A stretch of 64,000 bases of DNA from Myxococcales bacterium (GTDB lineage: Bacteria; Myxococcota; Polyangia; HGW-17; SLPX01). The position numbers and the translations under genes were made by a program. How positions within the stretch are numbered: the first letter of the stretch is position 1; each line of letters starts with the position of its first letter. Shown piece by piece: positions 17,222 through 25,459 of the stretch. Below the pieces are notes generated by a model. That model was not told where the DNA came from, did no database searches, and saw nothing but the letters and a program-made list of their open reading frames with translations. The stretch covers positions 8,960 to 72,959 of the forward strand of contig SLPX01000166.1 of NCBI GenBank assembly GCA_007131745.1, in the 5' to 3' direction.

Positions 17222-18646
17222 ATGGCCAAAGTACTCATCGTAGATGACGATAAAAACGTATGCCAATCCATGAGTAGCGTGGTCGAGCGGCTGGGCCATG
17301 AAGCTGTTTCTTTTTCTTCCCTGGAAGAGGCGTTATCTTGTTGCCGCAGAGAAGAGATCGATCTGGTTTATCTTGACGTGCGTATGCCCGACGGGGACGG
17401 CCTGGATTTTCTGCCTCTGATTAAAGAATCCGCTTCCAATCCCGAGGTCATAATAATGACCGGTTACGGGGATCCGGATGGAGCGGAGTTGGCGATCAAG
17501 AATGGAGCATGGGACTACCTGGAAAAACCCGCTTCCATCCAAACGATAACCCTGCCCTTGAAAAGGGCACTTGAATATCGTGAAAAAAAATGTGGATCGA
17601 GCACACCAATCTTGCTCAACCGTGAACGCATTGTAGGACAAAGCAGCACTTTGAAAGCTTGTTTAACACAAGTGGCACAAGCTGCAGCGAGTGAAGCCGA
17701 CGTCTTGATTTGCGGTGAGACCGGCACGGGAAAAGAAGTGTTGGCCTTGACAATCCATGAAAACAGCTCCCGGGCAAACGAAAATTTTGTTGTTGTCGAT
17801 TGTGCCGCTCTTCCGGAAAACTTGGTGGAAAGCGTGCTCTTCGGCCACGAAAAAGGTGCTTTCACAAGCGCATCCACTTCCCGCAAGGGTCTTGTACACC
17901 AGGCCGATGGGGGAACCTTGTTCCTTGATGAGGTAGCCGAGCTTCCCATACATATTCAAAAATCTTTTCTACGAGTATTACAAGAAAGAAGCTTCCGCTC
18001 GGTAGGCTCAGCCAAAGAAGATCATAGTGATTTTCGCTTGCTCGCGGCTACAAACCAAAACATTGAAGCAGCCACAGAAAAAGGTTCTTTTCGCGACGAC
18101 CTGCTCTTTCGTCTTCAGGGATTCAAGATCGAGCTTCCGCCGTTAAGAAACCGACGGGAGGATATCAAACCCCTCGTCCGACATTACATATCCGAGCTTT
18201 GTGAAAGATATCGGATAGAAAACAAGGGGTTTTCGCCTGATTTCCTGGACGAGCTGCTTTGTTATGAATGGCCGGGCAATGTACGCGAGCTGATCCAGGC
18301 TTTGGAAAAATCCATCGCCACGGCACAAGATGAACCAATACTGTTTCCGGCACATCTGCCTACTCGAATACGTGTGAGCATAAAGAGAGCCGCCGTGGAA
18401 AATTCAGACGAAAAAAACAGACATAACGACGAAATCAACATGGATGGTCTTTTTGATAAAACCGGCCCTCTACCTCCGATGAAAAAAGTCCGGGATAACG
18501 CCGTCTCCCGCGTTGAGGAACAATACCTGCGAACCCTGATGGCGGCCACGGAAGGTGACGTTAAACAAGCCATTCGCATCTCGGGCTTATCCCGTTCGCG
18601 CCTTTACACCTTGCTTAAACAACACAACATCGCCACAAAAATCTGA
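17222..18646 (+). CDS. Sigma54-dependent response regulator (REC-AAA+-Fis HTH)
   Basis: NtrC-family activator, 474 residues, start supported by GAGGTGA. The receiver (1-120) has acidic pair D8-D9 and phospho-acceptor D52. The AAA+ domain (about 140-370) has Walker A GETGTGKE (165-172) and Walker B GGTLFLDE. The sigma54-contact loop reads GAFTSA (212-217) instead of the usual GAFTGA. The C-terminal Fis-type helix-turn-helix (about 435-474) contains DVKQAIRISGLSRSRLYTLL. It is the last gene of the repeat-bounded block and likely drives the sigma54-type element at 10974. The candidate sites at 10845-10875 are palindromic, as expected for a dimeric Fis-type domain. Confidence 0.94.
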   Translation: MAKVLIVDDDKNVCQSMSSVVERLGHEAVSFSSLEEALSCCRREEIDLVYLDVRMPDGDGLDFLPLIKESASNPEVIIMTGYGDPDGAELAIKNGAWDYLEKPASIQTITLPLKRALEYREKKCGSSTPILLNRERIVGQSSTLKACLTQVAQAAASEADVLICGETGTGKEVLALTIHENSSRANENFVVVDCAALPENLVESVLFGHEKGAFTSASTSRKGLVHQADGGTLFLDEVAELPIHIQKSFLRVLQERSFRSVGSAKEDHSDFRLLAATNQNIEAATEKGSFRDDLLFRLQGFKIELPPLRNRREDIKPLVRHYISELCERYRIENKGFSPDFLDELLCYEWPGNVRELIQALEKSIATAQDEPILFPAHLPTRIRVSIKRAAVENSDEKNRHNDEINMDGLFDKTGPLPPMKKVRDNAVSRVEEQYLRTLMAATEGDVKQAIRISGLSRSRLYTLLKQHNIATKI

Positions 18647-18651
18647 TCTTG

Positions 18652-18728
18652 TCCGGAAGGCTGTACGATTCCTGCAATCCCTGAAATAGAAATCACGATA
18701 GAAGGACTCATCCAGGTGGAGTGAACAA
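18652..18728. repeat. 77-bp direct repeat, copy 2 (orphan gene tail)
   Basis: Second copy of 10713-10789. It carries the last 23 codons and stop of a lipoprotein paralogue with no gene body upstream. Instead the stop of the sigma54 regulator lies six bases away. The last codons of the minus-strand flavodoxin gene (stop at 18708-18710) also fall inside it, on the other strand. Together the two copies bracket 7.9 kb. Confidence 0.9.
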
Positions 18729-19616
18729 CAACTTCATAGATTCGGTGGGTCCCTTGTACATCCCTTTTCCTGCCGGGGTGGCCATAGCTGAAACAGCTCC
18801 ATTAGGACACATGTTGTAACAAGCAAAACACCCGGTGCAGCCTCCGCCCGATATGAATATTTCATTCACGGCCGAACGGGAGAAAATCCCGGCCGGACAG
18901 GTTTCTACACACAATCCGCAGCTTTCACAACGTGCTCGGTCTATACGCGGGCGGACGATCCGATCAAACATATCCGAAGAGATCCGCCGTCCGAGAAAAC
19001 CACCCACCCTGGAAACTTTCACCGGATGATCCCGAAGAGGTTGGGTGGACATTCCATGGGATTCCAGCACGTGCATGAGCTGTCTCAAAGCTGAATCCAG
19101 TTCTTCCCTGTCGCTTTCATCGGGTTCTTCACCGGGCCAAAGAAACCACCAAAGCGGCCTTAAAAAAGCCGGCCTCCGGCTTAAATAAGGTTTCACAGCG
19201 GAAATTCTTTCAAGCGGTTTGACCAGAGCGCGGTAAGTAGGATAGTTGCTCGGACACACAACCCAGTGCGCTCCCATTGTTTTCCAGCCTTTGGGTTCCA
19301 GCGCTTCGGTCAAAAGGGGAAAATGAGCGCCCGGTTCTCCCATGCATGTGCCCAACAAAAAAACGGGTCGTCTTTCGCCATCGGGAAGCGAAGGCAATCC
19401 CTGCACGAATTTCTCCATAACCAGGGTCGGTCGGAAATACATGGTCGGACAGGCAAGAACAAGAAGGTCGGCGCTATCCAGTTCTTCGTACCCGAAGTTC
19501 AATTCTATATTTCGGGTGGATACTCGTTGGCCCTGGTTTCTGAACCAACCCGCAGCGTAATCGGCTACAAGTTTCGTATTGCCCGTTGTTGAATGTATTT
19601 TAAACGCTATCCGCAT
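18708..19616 (-). CDS. Flavodoxin domain fused to a 2x[4Fe-4S] ferredoxin (EFR1-like)
   Basis: 302 residues. The N-terminal flavodoxin-like domain (about 1-150) has the FMN phosphate loop as HSTTGNT and the segment VLACPTMYF. The C-terminal part (about 215-290) contains two bacterial ferredoxin motifs, CESCGLCVETCP and CTGCFACYNMCP, each ready to ligate a [4Fe-4S] cluster. EFR1-family proteins are cytoplasmic electron carriers common in anaerobes. The redox partner is unknown. The last few codons lie inside repeat copy 2, so the original C-terminus may have been altered by the rearrangement there. Confidence 0.88.
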   Translation of the reverse strand: MRIAFKIHSTTGNTKLVADYAAGWFRNQGQRVSTRNIELNFGYEELDSADLLVLACPTMYFRPTLVMEKFVQGLPSLPDGERRPVFLLGTCMGEPGAHFPLLTEALEPKGWKTMGAHWVVCPSNYPTYRALVKPLERISAVKPYLSRRPAFLRPLWWFLWPGEEPDESDREELDSALRQLMHVLESHGMSTQPLRDHPVKVSRVGGFLGRRISSDMFDRIVRPRIDRARCESCGLCVETCPAGIFSRSAVNEIFISGGGCTGCFACYNMCPNGAVSAMATPAGKGMYKGPTESMKLLFTPPG

Positions 19617-19706
19617 AAACCACAGATGAGCCGGTTCAAGACCGGACAGAGTAAATAAGTGGTCGGTTCATATTGAGTGAAGGATCTCTCCCGTTTTTTT
19701 CGGTTC

Positions 19707-21698
19707 TCAATCCACTATATTGATCCGCCTGACGTCTTTGCCTCCAATATAAGCGTAAGAAACATGTTTATCAAAACCATAGACCACCAGCATGAAAGGC
19801 TTGTCTCCCTCAACGAGGTGATAACCGTCGTTTTGATCCCCGGGATCGATATTATCTGGAGGGGGCAACCCTGGAATGATCTTTGGAAAAGAAAGCTGGC
19901 AACGCCAGACATCCATTATTGTAGTCGGATCGGGGTTTCCACTGCACTCGGCCCGCTGCACCTGGCAACTCGGAGGCATGGGTCCGTGATTGAAAGACAA
20001 ATCAGTTCCCGCCGGTGCAATGACCATGAAAAAGTCAAACGCATACTTGTCCGGAGTCAAAAACACGTAGCGGGATCGCCACTGCTCCACGGGAGAGAGC
20101 ATGATAAAAGATGGATCCCCGCCGGGCAAATCAGGTGCAATGCCTGTTGCACCCTGCCCTGAAATAAACTGGCCGATAAAGATTGGTTTTGTCGCCTTCG
20201 CCTCGAAATCGCAGGGTGGATTCATTGTGTAATGCTCCCCTCGATCCAGCATGAGAATATCATGTGGAGGAGGAAGAGTGGTTTGAATCACCGTATCGTC
20301 GTAAAGAGCCAGGATTCGGAAATACTCAGGTTCTTCGACGATGCTCACATCGCCTCCCGCGGCAGCAACAGCGGGCGTCCTGCGGGGTACTCTCGCGGCT
20401 ACAAAATTTGTTCCCGCGGCTGATTCCGGAAACTGCTGGTGTTCGAGATGGTCCGCGCAGCAAATCCGTTTGCTGAGATCTTCAAAGTACGGCACATCAG
20501 ATGCCTCCGAACCGGTATAAACAGCCACCGGTTCATCCGCTACCACCGTGCTCCCGGTGAAATCCGCGTTGAATCCGCCTGTTTCCAGGTTCAAAACATC
20601 GTACGGTCCAAGGATTGCGTGAATCGTCTCGCCCTTTTTCGCGGCCGGAATATCCGGACTTCCGACTATGTCGGTGCTTAGCGTAACACTCACATTCGTT
20701 CCGGGCTTTGTACCCACTACAGTCAAAAAAGTCCGCAAATGACGGTTGAAATTCGTATCGGGATCATCGGTCTTCGCTATCGTCTGGGGCCAGGACAACG
20801 CCATGTAACGGTTTCCCAGGGCCGAGGTGGGTATCAAGACCGATGCGTCATTTGAAAACACCTGGACATTTTCAAGTGGATTGAACTGGTATGCAACAAT
20901 GGGAACATTTGAAACCAACCTGTAAGCATTTGAAGAAAGATGGGTGTGCGTTCCATTGTCAAAAAGACCGCTGTGAGAACCATCCACCTCCCTCGGGGGA
21001 AGCAAAAACACGTGAAGCTCGTCCGGAGCAAGCACCGTCTCGGACACCAACTCCTCTTCCACGGGCCAACCCACCGGAGCGGTGTTGATATAAACCGCCA
21101 CCCGGGCTTTTATAAACCCCACGTTCGACACGGCTACAGCATACTGCTGTGCGGCAGCGCTCTGCGCCTGTGAAATAGTGGCATTATCCAGATCCACGGG
21201 CCAATATTCACAGCCCATGTAGCTCCTCTCCTCTTCGGCTGCTTTGCACGCATTCATGCACCGCCCTTCGTGGCAGACGTCGCCTTCTTCGATCTCACAC
21301 TCTTGAATCGGATCTCCCCCCATTCCATCCGCGCGACAACGAGCCAGCCAGTTCCCTTCACAAGTGAATGTACCGGGGCGACACATGACGCATCCCAACC
21401 CCGGATTGCATATCAATCCTTCCCTCCTGCAGTCGGTCTGTCGGTAACTGAAAGCGTCATCCAAACATGTCAGGGCTATGTCGCCCTCGCAATAAATCCT
21501 TCCGGGTTCACATTCCCCCCAGATCGGATCCTCGACACAACCCATATTGCCGTTATTGAAAACAAGACAAAGAAAAACAAGGCAAAAGAAAAAGACCGGC
21601 CGCATATCACTCGGCCGTCGTCGATTCTTTATTTCGCTGTTCTCTCCATTAGATGCAAAATGTTCTTTCTTCTTACTTTCCCTCACAAACATGATCAC
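19707..21698 (-). CDS. IgGFc-binding-type surface protein with Cys-rich N-terminus
   Basis: 663 residues as drawn. A hydrophobic signal segment (MRPVFFFCLVFLCLVF) begins at codon 32, and NMGC just after it could be a poor lipobox. Next comes a Cys-rich region (about 60-165) with repeated CxxGxxxC patterns, then the IgGFc-binding N-terminal domain: APDELHVFLLPP, SNVPIVAYQFNPL, DASVLIPTSALGNRYM and TGSEASDVPYF. Members are frequent in Myxococcota as secreted adhesion or binding proteins. The ligand is not known. The GTG at 21698 overlaps the upstream stop by four bases. ATGs at 21692 and 21605 are alternatives. Confidence 0.82.
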   Translation of the reverse strand: MIMFVRESKKKEHFASNGENSEIKNRRRPSDMRPVFFFCLVFLCLVFNNGNMGCVEDPIWGECEPGRIYCEGDIALTCLDDAFSYRQTDCRREGLICNPGLGCVMCRPGTFTCEGNWLARCRADGMGGDPIQECEIEEGDVCHEGRCMNACKAAEEERSYMGCEYWPVDLDNATISQAQSAAAQQYAVAVSNVGFIKARVAVYINTAPVGWPVEEELVSETVLAPDELHVFLLPPREVDGSHSGLFDNGTHTHLSSNAYRLVSNVPIVAYQFNPLENVQVFSNDASVLIPTSALGNRYMALSWPQTIAKTDDPDTNFNRHLRTFLTVVGTKPGTNVSVTLSTDIVGSPDIPAAKKGETIHAILGPYDVLNLETGGFNADFTGSTVVADEPVAVYTGSEASDVPYFEDLSKRICCADHLEHQQFPESAAGTNFVAARVPRRTPAVAAAGGDVSIVEEPEYFRILALYDDTVIQTTLPPPHDILMLDRGEHYTMNPPCDFEAKATKPIFIGQFISGQGATGIAPDLPGGDPSFIMLSPVEQWRSRYVFLTPDKYAFDFFMVIAPAGTDLSFNHGPMPPSCQVQRAECSGNPDPTTIMDVWRCQLSFPKIIPGLPPPDNIDPGDQNDGYHLVEGDKPFMLVVYGFDKHVSYAYIGGKDVRRINIVD

Positions 21699-22582
21699 TT
21701 CTTCGATGCTTTGGCCTCCTCCGCCGCCTTGAAATCCATGGGCGTCAGGAACTCGTCGTCAACGCCCTCGAGCGTTATATTGTGTTCATCCAGGCCCTTG
21801 CAGTAACAGCCTGTTTTGTAGTCCTTGCCTAAACGATCCCTGCAAACCTCGGGCGGAGTTTCCACGTAGAAATTCATTCTTCTGATTGTACCCGGTTCGG
21901 TCAGGTAAAGATAGTAATAGCTGTCTGTCCTTTCATACGGCTTGGTTCTGCATTGTTCCTTTGTGACCTTTTTTCCGTCTTCCACGACCTGAACCTTCTC
22001 GCAGGCATACTCCCTGTGGAATCTTGCAACAACACGGCCCTGAAATCGTCTCGTCACTTCAAACTCGACCCAAGCCTTGCACTGGTCTTTATAGGGCACC
22101 CCCTTGGTTCTCTCATCATGAAACGGATCGTCGGGAGGAACCCATGCGCCGTCGATCTTGAAATCCCGAACCTTGAACGGGTTTGACTTGTCGGTCGCCT
22201 TGACAATCCCTTCGATAGGAGGTTCTCCGCAGATTGGTTTCCAGATGTAGGGTTTCAATCCTCCGGGAATGAATTGACTTGCCATAACCTCGCAATCTCT
22301 CTTGAGGGGAAGCTGGCGAAGCCTCTCGTACCATCTGGCGGTCTGCCTCTGATCTTCGATATCAACGTTTCGCGACTCCGCCAATCTCCTCAAACACTGA
22401 AGAGCCCACTTGCACTCCTCGTGATCCCCGGAGATATCCAGGCATGTCGCGTTTACACATTTGAGTCCTTCTTTGCACTCATCGTGGCTCTTACATGCTT
22501 CTCCTTCTCCCAATTTTTTCTTGCACCCGTAATGGAAGAATGTTGCAGCGATGATCACAAAGACTGCAATGCTCTTTCTCAT
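21695..22582 (-). CDS. Cys-rich lipoprotein, unknown function
   Basis: 295 residues from the ATG at 22582, preceded by AAGGAG (22589-22594). Residues 1-20 form a signal peptide ending in YGC. The segment GEGEACKSHDECKEGLKCVNATC is a Dickkopf-like cysteine module seen in many myxobacterial lipoproteins. The rest has several Cys pairs (ICGEPP, KDQCKAW, YACEK, EQCRTK, GCYCKG) and no enzyme motif. It is cotranscribed with the IgGFc-binding-type gene by a 4-base overlap, so the two probably act together at the cell surface. Confidence 0.78.
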   Translation of the reverse strand: MRKSIAVFVIIAATFFHYGCKKKLGEGEACKSHDECKEGLKCVNATCLDISGDHEECKWALQCLRRLAESRNVDIEDQRQTARWYERLRQLPLKRDCEVMASQFIPGGLKPYIWKPICGEPPIEGIVKATDKSNPFKVRDFKIDGAWVPPDDPFHDERTKGVPYKDQCKAWVEFEVTRRFQGRVVARFHREYACEKVQVVEDGKKVTKEQCRTKPYERTDSYYYLYLTEPGTIRRMNFYVETPPEVCRDRLGKDYKTGCYCKGLDEHNITLEGVDDEFLTPMDFKAAEEAKASKK

Positions 22583-22745
22583 GATAATCTCCTTGGCTTT
22601 GCCCGGTGGTTGGTCATCGATCGGCATCATAGTTAAAAGGCTTCTATTTTGCCAACAAAATTTCCCGAATATAAAACGAAAAAATCATCATTCAGGCACC
22701 ATAGTGAAAATTTGAGGATTTTTCAACGAATATGAATAAAACCGA

Positions 22746-22773
22746 TTGACGCGGGATCCTGCGAGGTTAAGAT
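22746..22773 (+). promoter_or_regulatory. Candidate sigma70-type promoter for the TPR gene
   Basis: TTGACG (22746-22751) and TAAGAT (22768-22773) are 16 bp apart and 22 bases before the start codon at 22795. The spacing and both boxes fit well. Confidence 0.55.
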
Positions 22774-22794
22774 CGTTGAAAGAAAGGACATGGA

Positions 22795-23631
22795 ATGAAT
22801 CGCCTGAACGTTGATTGGGAAACCCTCGTCAAAGAGGGCGCCCGGCATCTCAAAATGGGCAGATATAAACAGGCCGGACTCTGGTTTGAAGCCGCTCACA
22901 GGAGCGCTCCCGACGAACCCCTCGCATGCTATGCGCTGGGCCGGGAAAGAATGCGGCAACGAAGATACATGGAAGCCGAAGTCCTTTTACGCAAAGCCTG
23001 GAAAAAAGACTTTTCACTCCTTCCGGCTGCTTTTTCCCTTGCACGATTACTGGGACTTCACATGGACCGCCCTCGTGAAGCAATTGAAATGCTCGACATC
23101 GTCGCCCCGGTCGCAAACCGGGAAAACCAGGAAAACATTGTCGCTCTGTTGAAAGGTGAAGTTGAACTGCGTCGTCCCGGTGGTTACAAAGAAGCGATGA
23201 ATTTTTTTCAAAAAGCCCTGGATATGGGAGGACTAAAGGGTGCTGCAACGGAGGGCCTCGCAAGAGCCTTTAACATGGAAGGTATCTCTCTTGCCCGCGA
23301 CGGCAAACCGCATGAAGCTCTTTTCGTTTTGAAAAAATCAGCGGATCTTCAACCCGATTGGGGAGCGCCCCGCCTGAACATGGGAGTTGTTTTTCAAACC
23401 CTGGGCAAAGATGAAAGGGCAGGCCGGGAATACCGCCGGGCGCTTGAAATTGAACCCGGCAGCCCCACAGCCCTCTACAATCTGGGAAAATTGGCTGTTA
23501 AAAGAGGTGAGTTCGAGGAAGCCGCGGGCTACTACAAAATACTGATGGAGCGACATCCCTATTACCCCGGCGCAAGAGCGGCCCTTGCCGAGCTGGCCCG
23601 GCTGCGTAGAGAGCGTCTACACCGATCCTGA
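22795..23631 (+). CDS. Tetratricopeptide-repeat protein
   Basis: 278 residues, no signal peptide, so probably cytoplasmic. About six to seven TPR units cover the whole chain, for example GRYKQAGLWFEAAHRSAPDEP near the start and YNLGKLAVKRGEFEEAAGYYK near the end. TPR arrays are protein-binding scaffolds. No fused catalytic domain is present. AAAGGA precedes the ATG, and a good promoter lies close upstream. It stands alone ahead of the PilZ gene, which has its own promoter. Confidence 0.85.
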   Translation: MNRLNVDWETLVKEGARHLKMGRYKQAGLWFEAAHRSAPDEPLACYALGRERMRQRRYMEAEVLLRKAWKKDFSLLPAAFSLARLLGLHMDRPREAIEMLDIVAPVANRENQENIVALLKGEVELRRPGGYKEAMNFFQKALDMGGLKGAATEGLARAFNMEGISLARDGKPHEALFVLKKSADLQPDWGAPRLNMGVVFQTLGKDERAGREYRRALEIEPGSPTALYNLGKLAVKRGEFEEAAGYYKILMERHPYYPGARAALAELARLRRERLHRS

Positions 23632-23665
23632 ACAGGATTCCACCCCACCAAAAACTGTCCTACAT

Positions 23666-23694
23666 TTGACCCCATTTGCATACCTTGGTATACT
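23666..23694 (+). promoter_or_regulatory. Strong candidate sigma70-type promoter for the PilZ gene
   Basis: TTGACC (23666-23671), 17 bp, TATACT (23689-23694): a near-consensus pair about 70 bases before the PilZ start. A small palindrome, ATACC-TT-GGTAT, overlaps the -10 box and could be an operator. Confidence 0.65.
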
Positions 23695-23764
23695 TGTTCC
23701 CAATAGAGTATCCCCGGCATTGATTTAATGCACGGAGATCCTCAGACAACACCAGAGGTGAGAG

Positions 23765-24139
23765 ATGGAACTCAGATCTTCCGTTGCAATGGATAAACGG
23801 GCAAGTCTCAGGTTTGACGTTATTTTCCCCGTTGTAATAAGTTCCGAAGAATTCGGCCCGGTACGTTGTATAGCGCGCAACCTGTCTTCGGGAGGGATGT
23901 TTGTTGAGGCATTGGAGCCGATTCCCATCGGACTCAACGTCAAAGTTCATTTCGTAATGGAACGGTCCCAAGGCGAAATCACGGCTCAAGGCAGAATAAT
24001 TAACCATTATTATCTGGCTTTTCACCACGATGGAGAAATCCGTTCGCTGGTAGGAATGGGCATCAAGTTTCTGGAATTCGAACCTGAGTCGGCAGAAACC
24101 CTTGATAATTGTCTTTCCCGGTGTAAAACAATACACTGA
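23765..24139 (+). CDS. PilZ-domain protein (putative cyclic-di-GMP receptor)
   Basis: 124 residues, a stand-alone PilZ domain. Both halves of the c-di-GMP-binding signature are present: RASLRF (the RxxxR element, near residues 12-17) and NLSSGG (the (D/N)xSxxG element, near residue 43). It therefore should bind c-di-GMP, unlike degenerate PilZ proteins. AGAGGTGAG precedes the ATG. The DUF4388 gene starts 23 bases after its stop and likely shares its promoter, a pairing suited to control of surface motility or exopolysaccharide. Confidence 0.92.
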   Translation: MELRSSVAMDKRASLRFDVIFPVVISSEEFGPVRCIARNLSSGGMFVEALEPIPIGLNVKVHFVMERSQGEITAQGRIINHYYLAFHHDGEIRSLVGMGIKFLEFEPESAETLDNCLSRCKTIH

Positions 24140-24161
24140 TCTGTTGAGGTGCAATAATACC

Positions 24162-25448
24162 ATGTCCAAAATAGGATTCCTGGAAATCGACCCAAAAGGA
24201 GGTATCTCCTGTTCCGATCGCCGAATATGGAAGCACCTTGCAAGCCGCGCTGGGAAATGGCGTCCCGTACCGACGCCGGATGAACTGTTGATCTTCCAGC
24301 GAATTGAACCGGTTGAGGAACAGCAATTGCTGGATTCGGGGGAACGTCGCATCGGCCGGGTGGCTCTGAGCGGGACTGTTGCCAGTTCCGGAGATCTTGT
24401 AGACGTTTTGACTTTTATTCTCAGCAACAAAAAAACCGGGGTCCTGGTTATCTTGAATGGAGAGATCAAAAAGACCGTTTTCTTTCAGAAGGGAGACGTC
24501 CGGATGGCAGCATCGAACCTTCCGGAAGACCGGATAGGCGCGGTTTTATATCGATACGGACTGGTGACGGAAAAGCAACTTCAAAATGCCTTGAGCAAGG
24601 CCAAGGGAAAAAGACTGGGCCAAGTTTTCGTAGAAGAAGGCGTGCTCACCGTACACGAACTATACAAATGCATTCGAAAACAAATTGAAGACATTTTCTA
24701 CAGCATTCTGCTTTTCAGAGCGGGTGAATTTTATTTCTACACCATGCAGAAAGAGGGAAGCCTTCCTGTTCTCATGAATTTGAGCACGAACAACCTTCTC
24801 ATGGAAGGAGTCCGCCGAATCGATGAAATGAGCTACTTCCGTGAAAAACTGCCCTCCACTGAAGTCGTGCTTGAGGTATCGCCCGAAGTCCCTCCCAGGA
24901 AACTGGAAGAAAAGGAAAGCAGAGTCTATTTCCTTATAGATGGAAAACGAACTGTAAAAGAGATTGGAAGGGAAAGTCGGCTGGGAGAGTTCGAAACCAC
25001 AAAGATAATTTTTCACCTGCTGCAAATGCGCTACATAAGAGTTGTTGAGCAAGCCCGCGCTGTGGAAGGCATCAAACCAGGGGAAGCAGCGGAAGCACTT
25101 CACCAAGTGGTTGAAACCTTCAACAATGTATATCGCAAGATATTCGCAGCGGTCCAAGGCCGCCAAAAAGAACTTCTCTCTGGATTGGATTCCTTTTTCG
25201 GGGGCAGCACCGGCTATGGAGACCTGTTCCAAGACATCATGTTGCAGGAAGACGGCGCATTGCCGTCCAAACCACTTCTAGACAGGCTTGATTCCCTTGA
25301 TGTTCCAAACAAAACAGATTTTCTTTACCAAGCGCTCAATGAACTTCTATTCTTCGAGATGTTCACCGCTGGACAATCCCTGAGCGACAAAGACGAGAAA
25401 TCCCTGCGGGAAAGATTGAACGAAATCTTTGCAAACATGAAAAGGTGA
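24162..25448 (+). CDS. DUF4388 (PATAN-like) domain protein
   Basis: 428 residues from the ATG at 24162. The segment LSGTVASSGDLVDVLTFILSNKKTGVLVILNGEIKKTVFFQKGDVRMAAS, in pieces, is the DUF4388/PATAN signature. ILYRYGLVTEKQLQNAL and LGQVFVEEGVLTVHELYKCI resemble the following helical module found in GspE/PilB N-termini. DUF4388 proteins are common in delta-type bacteria next to two-component and pilus regulators and are thought to mediate protein contacts. The winged segment near residue 270 (SRVYFLIDGKRTVKEIG) resembles another repeat of this class. Its partner is probably the PilZ protein encoded upstream. Confidence 0.83.
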   Translation: MSKIGFLEIDPKGGISCSDRRIWKHLASRAGKWRPVPTPDELLIFQRIEPVEEQQLLDSGERRIGRVALSGTVASSGDLVDVLTFILSNKKTGVLVILNGEIKKTVFFQKGDVRMAASNLPEDRIGAVLYRYGLVTEKQLQNALSKAKGKRLGQVFVEEGVLTVHELYKCIRKQIEDIFYSILLFRAGEFYFYTMQKEGSLPVLMNLSTNNLLMEGVRRIDEMSYFREKLPSTEVVLEVSPEVPPRKLEEKESRVYFLIDGKRTVKEIGRESRLGEFETTKIIFHLLQMRYIRVVEQARAVEGIKPGEAAEALHQVVETFNNVYRKIFAAVQGRQKELLSGLDSFFGGSTGYGDLFQDIMLQEDGALPSKPLLDRLDSLDVPNKTDFLYQALNELLFFEMFTAGQSLSDKDEKSLRERLNEIFANMKR

Positions 25449-25459
25449 AAAAACCGAAG

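Noticed and set aside
10790..18651. Integrase or transposase within the repeat-bounded block
   Set aside because: All sizeable frames there are assigned to chaperone, lipoprotein or signalling genes. No recombinase motif was seen, so the block is not called a mobile element.
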